This document shows positions 44,000 to 52,170 of a stretch of DNA of 64,000 nucleotides, in pieces (position 1 is the first letter of the stretch; every line of letters starts with the position of its first letter). A program made the translations under genes and the position numbers. The notes beneath the pieces were generated by a model. That model ran no database searches and had not been told where the DNA came from. It worked only from the letters and a program-made list of their open reading frames with translations. The stretch comes from JANELJ01 sp024511395 (GTDB lineage: Bacteria > Pseudomonadota > Gammaproteobacteria > GRL18). Where the stretch lies: NCBI GenBank assembly GCA_963681975.1, contig OY820613.1, positions 2,108,001 through 2,172,000 of the forward strand, read 5' to 3'.

Positions 44000-45497
44000 G
44001 TTCGACCTGAATAAATCATAGCACATTGATTTATAAAGAAATATTGCTTGATTATGGGTGTTAAATTTGCAGGTTTTTGGTAAAATAAGCCTTATTACCT
44101 TGCAAATTTCCAGACCAGAATGAAGCCAGAGAAACAGCCAAAAATACCTCAGGAAGACCTGTTCAGGATGCGCCCTGAAAACATGCTGGACATAAACCAT
44201 GAGTTGATTAAGTTATCAAAACACATAGACTGGGAAAGTCCTGATAAAGAATGGGGTGCTCTGTTTGTATCCACTAAAGGTGCTCCTGCCATACGCACTC
44301 GATTGATTGCAGGATTGCATTACCTGAAACACCTGCATGATTTATCGGATAAACAGGTAGTAAAAGGCTGGACAGAAAATCCGTAGTGGCAGTATTTTTG
44401 TGGTGAAGAATACTTTCAGCATAAAATGCCCATACACCCTGTGACCATGACCAAATGGCGTAACCGGCTGGGTAAGTCAGGCAGTGAAAAATTACTGATT
44501 GAAACCATTAAAGCCGGACTAAAGAGTAAAACTATCAAGCCAGGCAGTTTAAAGAAAGTCACGGTAGATACTACCGTACAGGAAAAGAACATCGCTTTTC
44601 CAACCGATTCAAAGCTCCTGAACAAAGCCAGAGAAAACCTGGTTAAACTGTCCAAAGAGCACGGTATTAAACTGCGTCAGAACTATAATCGGTTTGGGCC
44701 GCAATATGTACTAATGGCCAGTCATTATGCACATGCAAAACAGTTTAAACGCATGAAGAAAATGAACAATAAACTGAAATCCCGTTTAGGTCGTGTTAAA
44801 CGGGATATTGAACGACAACTGCCCAACTATTCTGTTGATATTCAGTCTCTGTTTGAAGTAGCTCTAAAACAGGCTCAGAAACTGATTGAGCAGGAGCAGC
44901 ACAGTAAGAACAAGCTTTACAGTTTACATGCACCGGAAGTCGAGTGTATCAGTAAAGGCAAAGCTCATAAGCCTTATGAATTTGGAGTTAAAACCAGTAT
45001 CGCGGTAACTAACAAGGAAGGCTTTGTTATTGGTGCTCAAAGTTGTCCGGGCAATCCTTATGATGGACACACTCTACTGCCACAACTGGAACAGATAAAA
45101 CAGTTTACAGCCGTACAACCGGAACAATGCTTTGTTGACCGTGGTTATCGTGGACATGAAGTAAAAGACACTAAAGTTTTTATCTCAGGTCAGAAGCGAG
45201 GCGTTACCCGAAGTATTAAAAAGGCATTAAAACGGCGCAGTGCGATTGAGCCTGAAATTGGTCATATGAAAAATGATGGCCGTTTAGACCGCTGCTACCT
45301 CAAAGGTGCAGTCGGTGATGCCATTAATGTGGTTATGGTAGCCGCTGGTCATAACTTAAGAAAGATCCTCAATAAGCTCCGGCTTTTGTGGCTCAAAATT
45401 ATTTCCGGTTTGATGGGGTATTTTATCAAACCGGGGCAATCAGCTGCTTTAAACCTGGCTTGATGTCAGGCTTAAAACGGTATTATTCAGGTTGAAC
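44000..45497 (+). mobile_element. IS5-type element (lineage B) inside the left end of IS630
   Basis: 1498 bp, duplication TAAATA (43994-43999 and 45498-45503). The target hexamer consists of the IS630 target TA plus the first four bases of IS630, so it must have come after IS630. Confidence 0.95.
44120..45463 (+). pseudogene. IS5-type transposase with amber stop at codon 89
   Basis: The codon for Tyr in TENPYWQYF is TAG (44384-44386). The frame then stays open to the normal end. The next Met in frame (44426, MPIHPVTM) would give 345 residues with the whole DDE domain but without the N-terminal DNA-binding part. Lineage B. Confidence 0.92.
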
Positions 45498-45526
45498 TAA
45501 ATAGCTGATCCTAAAAGGTGTCCACC

Positions 45527-46561
45527 CTATAACCTTTTCTGTTGAATTTCAGAACCAGGAAACGGGGACACATTATTCATAAATTTTCTAACATCTTCCA
45601 TCAGGCTTTTCATTGTTGAATGTCGTTGATTTCTGGTTACGGTATCATGTAACTGTTTCCATAATAGCTCTATTCTGTTTACTCAGGGGTGATAGGCTGG
45701 CTGAAATATCAGCTCAAACTTTTTATTATGGGATAGAAATGTTTTCGTTATCTGGCTTTTATGTATAACATAATTATCCGCTATCAATCGGATGGTTTTA
45801 GCCTGCCTGTATCTTTTTCTTAACTCTGCCATCAGGCGTAAAAACAGGAATGAATTTTTACTTTCCCATTCTACCCAGACAACCTGACCTGTTTTAGCAT
45901 TCAGGGCACCGGCCAGATAATTCTTCTGGTTTTTACCAGGAGTGGGTATTCTGGTTTGTTGTCCTTTTACAGACCAGAAACTGCCGATACGTGGATTTAA
46001 ATCAACATCGGCTTCATCCACATAAAATACAGAATGCTCAGCATTGGCTGATTGCAAGGCTTTCTCTATCCTCTTAATTTTACGAGCTTTTTCCTTATCC
46101 TGTATGCATAGTGTCGGGCTGGCTCGTTTCCATTTTATACCCGGTTTAGGTAATAACCTCCGGATAGTAGAAGAATGAATATGGGTCTGAAATTCCTCGT
46201 TGACCTGCCGGGTTAATAATTCCGAAGTCCATCTTGAGTTAAAACATCCAAATTCTTTCGGCTGTTTCTGAAACAGTTCCAGTAACCGGGTACTAATGGT
46301 TTCATTGATACTATAGGGTGTTCTGCCACGGTTTTCCGGAACCAGGGCTGATTCACCAAATTGTTCAAAGCGTTGTACCCATTTTCTTATGTTTGTTCGG
46401 CTGGCATTCAGTAATTGGGAAACCTGTTTCCTACTGTAGCACTGATGCAGGAGTAAAATAGCTTTAGCCCGACTTCTGTAGTTACCATCTGTATTAAATT
46501 GTACGACTTTTTTTAACCGTCGGCGTACAGGACGGCTCAGTTCCGTTATAATATTATTCAT
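45527..46561 (-). pseudogene. IS630-family transposase with a stop before the catalytic Glu
   Basis: Starts MNNIITELSRPVRRRL at 46561; helix-turn-helix (KQVSQLLNASRTNIRKWVQRF), first Asp in VFYVDEADVDLNP, second in IRLIADNYVIHKS. After FQPAYHP a TGA occurs where Trp is expected, then the frame goes on VNRIELLWKQLHD with the catalytic Glu, to a TAG at 45527. The full protein is about 344 residues. The stop removes the essential Glu, so the element cannot move by itself. Confidence 0.9.
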
Positions 46562-46625
46562 ACTTAAGCTTTGTTTGATCAGGTTGTTTTGGTTAATTTC
46601 TTTGATCGATAAACAAAGCTTAAGT
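46562..46625. repeat. 15-bp inverted repeat upstream of the IS630 transposase
   Basis: ACTTAAGCTTTGTTT (46562-46576) and AAACAAAGCTTAAGT (46611-46625) are perfect complements around 34 nt that include the transposase upstream region. Belongs to IS630; may limit transposase translation. Confidence 0.7.
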
Positions 46626-47013
46626 TCCATTTATATGAACACCATTTCGGAACAGTTATTTAGACGAGTTTGCAGAAATACTGACTTTGATTCAAACGGG
46701 CAAAACCCGGAAAATTCCCATTATCCTGATCGGCAGCCAGTTCTGGTCTGGTTTATTACAGTGGTTTGAAAATACCATGGTTCCCGCCGGAACTATTGAA
46801 GCGGAAGATCTGCAGTTAATGCAAATTATTGATGAACCCAAAGCAATTGTTGAAGCAATTTTTGCCCATTATGAGCATCGCTGTTTCGGCCCCTCTGCAG
46901 AAGAACATGAGCAAATGCTGGATCTTTAGTCATTAAGATTTGCAGGCTTTTCAGTCCCCTTTTTACAAAGGGTAAATAAAAAATATAACAGAAATATTAT
47001 TTCAGGAAATAAA

Positions 47014-47358
47014 ATGAATAAAAAAATGGCTTCCCACACCTTTTCTATTATTTTAGTAGCCTTAGGTCTAAGCCTGAGTGCCAGCCTTTTTGCAGAGGAA
47101 CAGGGAGAAGAAAAACGCAAACCCGATGAAGACAAAGTTAATCCGCTAGAAAACGTGGATATTAATATTATTAAACGGGATGACAAAACCATTGAAACTC
47201 ACAGCGTCAACGGAGTGGTGTATAAGGTCAAGGTAATGCCCAAAAATGGCCCGACTTATTACCTGTATGATACCGACGGTGATGGTTCACTGGAAACCCG
47301 CTCAAACCGGGAAATCAGTGAAACCACCGTGCAGCAGTGGAAGATATTTCAATGGTAA
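47014..47358 (+). CDS. DUF2782 family periplasmic protein
   Basis: 114 residues with a signal peptide (cleavage likely near ASLFAEE). The mature part VVYKVKVMPKNGPTYYLYDTDGDG and the ending TTVQQWKIFQW are the DUF2782 pattern. The family is restricted to proteobacteria and often lies close to polA; its function is unknown. The stop is 3 bp from the end of the convergent patatin pseudogene. Confidence 0.88.
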   Translation: MNKKMASHTFSIILVALGLSLSASLFAEEQGEEKRKPDEDKVNPLENVDINIIKRDDKTIETHSVNGVVYKVKVMPKNGPTYYLYDTDGDGSLETRSNREISETTVQQWKIFQW

Positions 47359-47361
47359 ACG

Positions 47362-48557
47362 TTATTTACGGATAAAACCTGGAGGTCCTTTCTTCCAGGG
47401 AAATCCATTTACCGCCATTTTATAAGTATAGTCATACAGATCAGTCATATAGACCGGGTCAAAACCTTCTTTTGGTTTTTCAGTAAAGTCTGCCGGAATA
47501 TAGGCCAGATTGAAATCATTGCCATCACGTTCACATAAGGCATAAATCTGGTATAAATCGCCCACACCCTGAGTTCTGATTAAAGAGTCAATAGAACGGG
47601 AGGCAATAGGCATCACACTGGGAATTACACCGTTATAATCCGGATCCAGAAATGAGTTGCGAATAATATAGACTTTGGGCTTACCTTTGACTTTTAGCTT
47701 TTTAGTGATCTGCTTCCAGTTCACCTCAGCCAGGTAAACAAACACCTGGGAGCCGGTTCCCCCGTCCACATACATTTCATCATAGATTTTACCATCCGCT
47801 TCCACGTTAAACAGCACCGGAGGAAAGGCTACCGGAATTGCGGCTGAGGCTCTCAGTACTTCCCGGATCAGATCAGCCTTTTCAGGATAATTGCTATTGG
47901 CAATGGCACCGATATTCCAGATAACCGCTCGTCCTGCATCAAGGTTAACCGTCCCAACAAACAGACGGCGTCCTTTTTTATATTCACGCCCGATTGCCGC
48001 AATGACATCATCGGTAATATATTTTCGGATAAGTTTTTTTAAAGGCGTAGTATCTGCCATGGAATCACCCAGCATCCCGGACAGTAGATTGCGCTCTACA
48101 GCAATATCCGAAGTTTTGGTCTGGGTGTAGACTTTTTTCAGCTCGTCATCGTAGTCACTGCCCAGAAAGGCAAAAGGCGCACTTAAAGCACAGGTACTGC
48201 CCCTGGTAACCATGGTAAACTGAGGCCGATCGCCATGTTCTGTCCAGCCTGCCAGTAATCCGGCACCAAAGGCACCATTAGCACGCCTCCGGAGATGGCC
48301 AGATAATTATGTTCAGTATTATAAATTGCAGAAAAATGCTCACACAGCTCTTTATCCGTCAAATTCTCAAATTTATGTACTGAAAAGGCAGGCCATTCAT
48401 CTGCCCAGAAGCGTGCATCAGGAATACTTGGTATAGCAGCCTGTTTGACCAGATCCACTGGTATAGGCTTACGTTCCGGAGTCATGGAATAGCCTGACAG
48501 AACAATAATCAGGCTGGATAATATTAATAAAATTCGTGCTTTGTTAATCATAATCAT
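47362..48557 (-). pseudogene. Patatin-like phospholipase lipoprotein, decayed
   Basis: The frame from 48557 reads to LAISGG and then shifts: one G is missing near 48283-48287, where GGGANGAFGAGLLAGW would be expected; the rest is in the other frame (GSDYDDELKKVYTQ to PPGFIRK). Further damage: the lipobox reads VLSGYSM, where Cys is expected (TAT at 48489-48491), and the nucleophile elbow GxSxG reads RGSTC, both glycines changed. The Asp of the dyad (VDGGTG) remains. The rebuilt protein would be about 398 residues, similar to lipid-anchored patatins that follow LSGCSMTPERKP-like starts. Non-functional. Confidence 0.9.
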
Positions 48558-48687
48558 TTTATACTGTTAAAAGAAAACCCAGTTTAACATAGCAGACCTG
48601 TGAATTATGTAACTGTTTTAATAAACTAAAGTTTAGAGTTTCAGCTCCCCCAAAAAGGAGAATCATTTAAAATTTATTGGATAGTCC

Positions 48688-48799
48688 GTAACAGGAACCG
48701 AGTATCCCTTGCTGAAGCCGCCGTGAATCCATCCATGGATGCTTTTCGACAGCCTCCCTGCTGTCGAAACTTCATCAAGGGACACACGGCCCCTGTTAC
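48688..48799. repeat. 112-bp block of nested palindromes
   Basis: The gene-free stretch 48558-48958 contains this structured block. Outer arms GTAACAGG (48688-48695) and CCTGTTAC (48792-48799); second pair CCCTTG and CAAGGG; inner pair TTTCGACAG (48744-48752) and CTGTCGAAA (48761-48769) around CCTCCCTG; and CCATCCATGG within one arm. The arrangement allows one long branched stem. Similar CCGCCGTGAATCCATCCATGG blocks recur between genes in gammaproteobacteria as dispersed palindromic repeats. No second copy is in the window. Confidence 0.65.
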
Positions 48800-48892
48800 T
48801 CCGAGGTAAACAAAATAATTCAGTAAAAACAGGAAAAAAATGTAAAAAAAAGCAAAAAATAGTTGACAAAAATTCGGCAGCATTGCTGCTTC

Positions 48893-48918
48893 TTCTTAAA
48901 AGAGCTATCTTTTAAGAA
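48893..48918 (+). promoter_or_regulatory. 10-bp perfect hairpin in the transposase leader
   Basis: TTCTTAAAAG and CTTTTAAGAA pair around AGCTAT, 41 nt ahead of the transposase ATG. Probably part of the IS left end or its translation control. Confidence 0.6.
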
Positions 48919-49758
48919 ACGGCCTTCAGTAAGAAAAAACAAACTTCTGGAGGCCGCAATGCACACCAAAGGATACAGCAATATCCCCGGTGAACTGTTT
49001 TATTACATAACATTTTTAACCCGAGCGCTACCCCTTAGGAGTAGGAGCGCAAAAACCTTTATTGAGTTACTAATGGGCAGTTTATTAACTCAATCAGGGT
49101 TTGTAACCAGTGCTATCTGGATACTGGACATGGCCAGGCAATGGCCCGGTTATTATAAATGGCTTGAAACCGGTCAGTGGTCTTATCTTAAACTGATGAG
49201 ACAGTGGACGGCCCTGTTTCTAAAGTTGTTTGGGGATAATCCGGTTTATCTGGCCATAGATGACTCTATCGTGCTGCGTCATTCCAAAAAGGCACCCATG
49301 AGTCAGATACACCATCAGCATGGTAATAAAACCAATCTGTCCCGGTATGTCAGAGGGCAATGCCGGGTAGCACTGGCTGCGATTATTAAGCGTTCTGGCT
49401 GTAATACGCCTCTGCCATTGTTATTACGTTTAACACCACAGGCCGGTAACAGTGGTAAACTGGTGATTGCCCGAAGTCTTATCCGGGCATTGCTGGAACC
49501 GCTAAAAGATAAAGCGGTTACTGTATTGGTGGACAGTTGGTATATGCGCCGTTCTTTTATTGAACCAGTACAGGCTTATAATATGACGGTTATAGGTCAG
49601 GTACGAATCGATACCGTATTATATAAACGGCCCTGGCAACGTAAAGGCCGGGGACAACCCGGAAAATATGGGACACGTTATACAAAAGAAGAAATTAAAC
49701 GGCTGCCTTTAAATAAGGAAACCGTACACCTGTATGGACGTGAACAGCAGGTTAATTA

Positions 49759-51256
49759 GTTCAACCTGAATAATACCGTTTTAAGCCTGACCTCAAGCCA
49801 GGTTTAAAGCAGCAGATTGCTCCGGTTTGATAAAACACCCCATCAAACCGGAAATAATTTTGAGCCACAAAAGCCGGAGCTTATTGAGGATCTTTCTTAA
49901 GTTATGACCAGCGGCTACCATAACCACATTAATGGCATCACCGACTGCACCTTTCAGATAGCAGCGGTCTAAACGGCCATCGTTTTTCATATGACCAATT
50001 TCAGGCTCAATCGCACTGCGCCGTTTTAATGCCTTTTTAATACTTCGGGTAACGCCTCGTTTCTGACCTGAGATAAAAACTTTCGTGTCTTTTACTTCAT
50101 GTCCACGATAACCCCGGTCAACAAAGCACTGTTCCGGTTGTACTGCTGTAAACTGTTTTATCTGCTCCAGTTGTGGTAACAAGGTATGTCCATCATAAGG
50201 ATTTCCTGGACAACTTTGAGCCCCAATAACAAAGCCTTCCTTGTTGGTCACAGCGATACTGGCTTTAACCCCAAATTCATAAGGCTTATGAGCTTTGCCT
50301 TTACTGACACACTCGACTTCCGGGGCGTGTAAACTGTAAAGCTTGTTCTTACTGTGCTGCTCCTGCTCTATCAGTTTCTGTGCCTGTTCCAGAACCACTT
50401 CAAACAGTGACTGAATATCAACAGAATAATTGGGCAGTTGTCGTTCAATATCCCTTTTAACGCGACCTAAACGGGATTTCAGTTTATTATTCATTTTCTT
50501 CATGCGTTTAAACTGTTTTGCATGAGCATAACGACTGGCCATTAATACATATTGAGGTCCAATCCGATTATAATTCTGGCGCAGTTTAATACCGTGCTCT
50601 TTGGACAGTTTAACCAGGTTTTCTCTGGCTTTGTTCAGGAGCTTTGAATCGGTTGGAAAAGCGATGTTCTTTTCCTGTACGGTAGTATCTACCGTGACTT
50701 TCTTTAAACTGCCGGGCTTTATGGTTTTACTCTTTAGTCCGGCCTTAATGGTTTCAATCAGTAATTTTTCACTGCCTGACTTACCCAGCCGGTTACGCCA
50801 TTTGGTCATGGTCACAGGGTGTATAGGCATCTTATGCTGAAAGTATTCTTCTCCACAAAAACATTGCCAGTACGGATTTTCTGTCCAGCTTTTTACGACC
50901 TGTTCATCCGATAAATCATGCAGATGTTTCAGGTAATGCAATCCTGCAATCAGGCGAGTGCGTATAGCAGGAGCGCCTTTAGTGGATATAAACAGGGCTC
51001 CCCATTCTTTATCAAGACTTTCCCAGTTTATGTGTTTTGATAACTTAATCAACTCATGATTTAAGTCCAGCATGTTTTCAAGACGCATCCTGAACAGGTC
51101 TTCCTGAGGTATTTTTGGCTGTTTCTTTGGCTTCATTTTGGTATGGAAATTTGCAAGGTAATAAGGCTTATTTTACCAAAAACCTGCAAATTTAACACCC
51201 ATAATCAAGCAATATTTCTTTATAAATCAATGCTATATGTTTTATTCAGGGTGGAC
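49759..51256 (-). mobile_element. IS5-type element (lineage A) in the DDE_5 transposase
   Basis: 1498 bp with duplication TAATTA (49753-49758 and 51257-51262). Right end is the complement of GTCCACCCTGAATAA. Confidence 0.95.
49793..51136 (-). CDS. IS5-type transposase, intact (lineage A)
   Basis: 447 residues, identical by eye to the copy at 62446 and differing from that at 42376 by one residue (HPVTM versus HPTTM at about 108). Such near-identity between copies points to very recent transposition. Confidence 0.93.
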   Translation of the reverse strand: MKPKKQPKIPQEDLFRMRLENMLDLNHELIKLSKHINWESLDKEWGALFISTKGAPAIRTRLIAGLHYLKHLHDLSDEQVVKSWTENPYWQCFCGEEYFQHKMPIHPVTMTKWRNRLGKSGSEKLLIETIKAGLKSKTIKPGSLKKVTVDTTVQEKNIAFPTDSKLLNKARENLVKLSKEHGIKLRQNYNRIGPQYVLMASRYAHAKQFKRMKKMNNKLKSRLGRVKRDIERQLPNYSVDIQSLFEVVLEQAQKLIEQEQHSKNKLYSLHAPEVECVSKGKAHKPYEFGVKASIAVTNKEGFVIGAQSCPGNPYDGHTLLPQLEQIKQFTAVQPEQCFVDRGYRGHEVKDTKVFISGQKRGVTRSIKKALKRRSAIEPEIGHMKNDGRLDRCYLKGAVGDAINVVMVAAGHNLRKILNKLRLLWLKIISGLMGCFIKPEQSAALNLA

Positions 51257-51350
51257 TAATTACCGAACAGCGGTGGCTAAAGCCCGCTTTCTGAATGGCC
51301 AGTCGCTATGCTTTGTCTGGTGTGAGTTTGAGGACTCTAAAGGGAAAAAA

Positions 51351-52094
51351 AGACCGGGACAGGTTGTTCATTCAGTCCTGAGCGTTAATAGCAATATGTG
51401 GAAACATACCATCCATCACCATGGTATTGAACCCAGTACTGAAAATGATGGTGTCGGTCATTATTCCTTTGATGTCAGTGGTACCTATACCTATCAATGG
51501 AAAGCTGCCCATCCCTGAACTTATTTTTACCATTGTCATACTAATACTGTACTGCATGCGGAAATGGGTATGTATGGTGCACTGATTATTGATCCACCCG
51601 AAGGTCCCGGTACTTTATTCTCCGGTGGACCCACTTATGATATTGAAGCCATCTGGGCATGTGATGAAATTGATTCATCCTGGCATACTCTTAGCTGGGA
51701 TGCCGGTACCTGTGGCGGTGATGTCGGCCTGAACGATCTGAACCCGGACTATTTTATTATTACCGGAGTGGATGGCGCACGTTCTGCACTGATGGATCCG
51801 GCTGTCGCTGTTAATATGAATGTGGGTCAAAAGCTGCTGGTACGCTATATCTGTGCCGGTTATTTACCTCAGAGGATTAATTTTGGTGGTTTAACTACAA
51901 CCGTTCATATATCCGACGGCCGTCCTTTTCCAAAGCCAGTACAGATCAATGAAATTGAGGCCTGTTCAACTGAACGTTATGACTGTATTTTTGAACCCAC
52001 TCAAAGCGGGGTTTATGAAATTACAGTGGACTTCCTTGACTGAGTAAACGGTGATGTAATAGGTACTGCAAGAACACGCATTACAGTCAACTAA
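51351..52094 (+). pseudogene. Multicopper oxidase fragment with two in-frame stops
   Basis: Cupredoxin sequence with N-terminal part missing: KHTIHHHGIEPS (copper-binding His cluster), then AHP, TGA (51516-51518), TYFYHCHTNTVLHAEMGMYG, which is the PGTYFYHCH...H..MG motif with the Gly codon turned into a stop. The frame goes on through a second cupredoxin-like part (QKLLVRYICAGYLPQRINFG) to DFLD, TGA (52041-52043) where Trp is likely, and VNGDVIGTARTRITVN to TAA at 52092-52094. The 5' end was lost in the junction with the transposase. In life it was probably a periplasmic copper oxidase or copper nitrite reductase relative; the type cannot be fixed. Confidence 0.85.
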
Positions 52095-52112
52095 AGCTTA
52101 AATGAGCACCCA

Positions 52113-52140
52113 AAAAAGCCGGAGTTTAATCCGGCTTTTT
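52113..52140. terminator. Bidirectional intrinsic terminator between the oxidase remnant and acnB
   Basis: AAAAAGCCGG (52113-52122) and CCGGCTTTTT (52131-52140) with an 8-nt loop. It sits between two convergent genes and can serve both. Confidence 0.9.
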
Positions 52141-52170
52141 TATGCTTACAACTTTATTAAACAAAGATAG

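Larger units (their letters stand above)
43996..46660 (-). mobile_element. IS630-family element in the LOG gene, carrying an IS5 copy
   Basis: Ends AATAGCTGATCC (left, divided by the IS5 insertion after AATA) and AATAACTGTTCC (right, other strand), flanked by a TA duplication (43994-43995 and 46661-46662), as is the rule for IS630. Without the IS5 it is about 1.16 kb. The LOG codons GGT ACA CTA and GAC GAG are perfectly rejoined when it is removed. Confidence 0.9.
42048..46929 (+). pseudogene. LOG-family protein (TIGR00730), gene broken by nested IS elements
   Basis: Three exon-like pieces: 42048-42255 (to IAELLS), about 43760-43995 (NSGFSIVSGGGPGIMEAANKG, read in parts, to VVMPGGFGTL) and 46663-46929 (DEFAEILTLIQTGKTRKIP to the stop). 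When joined after removal of IS5 copies, the IS630 and the duplications, they form one continuous frame of about 235 codons of the LOG/lysine-decarboxylase-like family, which hydrolyses nucleoside monophosphates. The second break falls exactly in the nucleotide-binding motif PGGFGTLDE. No frameshift or stop is present in the pieces, so inactivation was by insertion only. The gene lies downstream of the norF-like gene. Confidence 0.92.
48959..51350 (+). pseudogene. IS701/DDE_5-type transposase split by IS5 and truncated
   Basis: Begins at 48959 after a good ribosome binding site (CTGGAGG). Residues 1-267 run to YGREQQVN at 49758; IS5 follows; then from 51257 the frame resumes YRTAVAKARFLNGQ and CFVWCEFEDSKGK and breaks off near 51350, where multicopper oxidase sequence begins. 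DDE residues seen are in LAIDDSIVLRHSKK and VLVDSWYMRRSF; the region with the Glu is lost. The family normally has 400 or more residues. The exact end of the transposase part is uncertain by some 20 bp. The right end of this element is absent, so a deletion joined it to the next gene. Confidence 0.82.
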
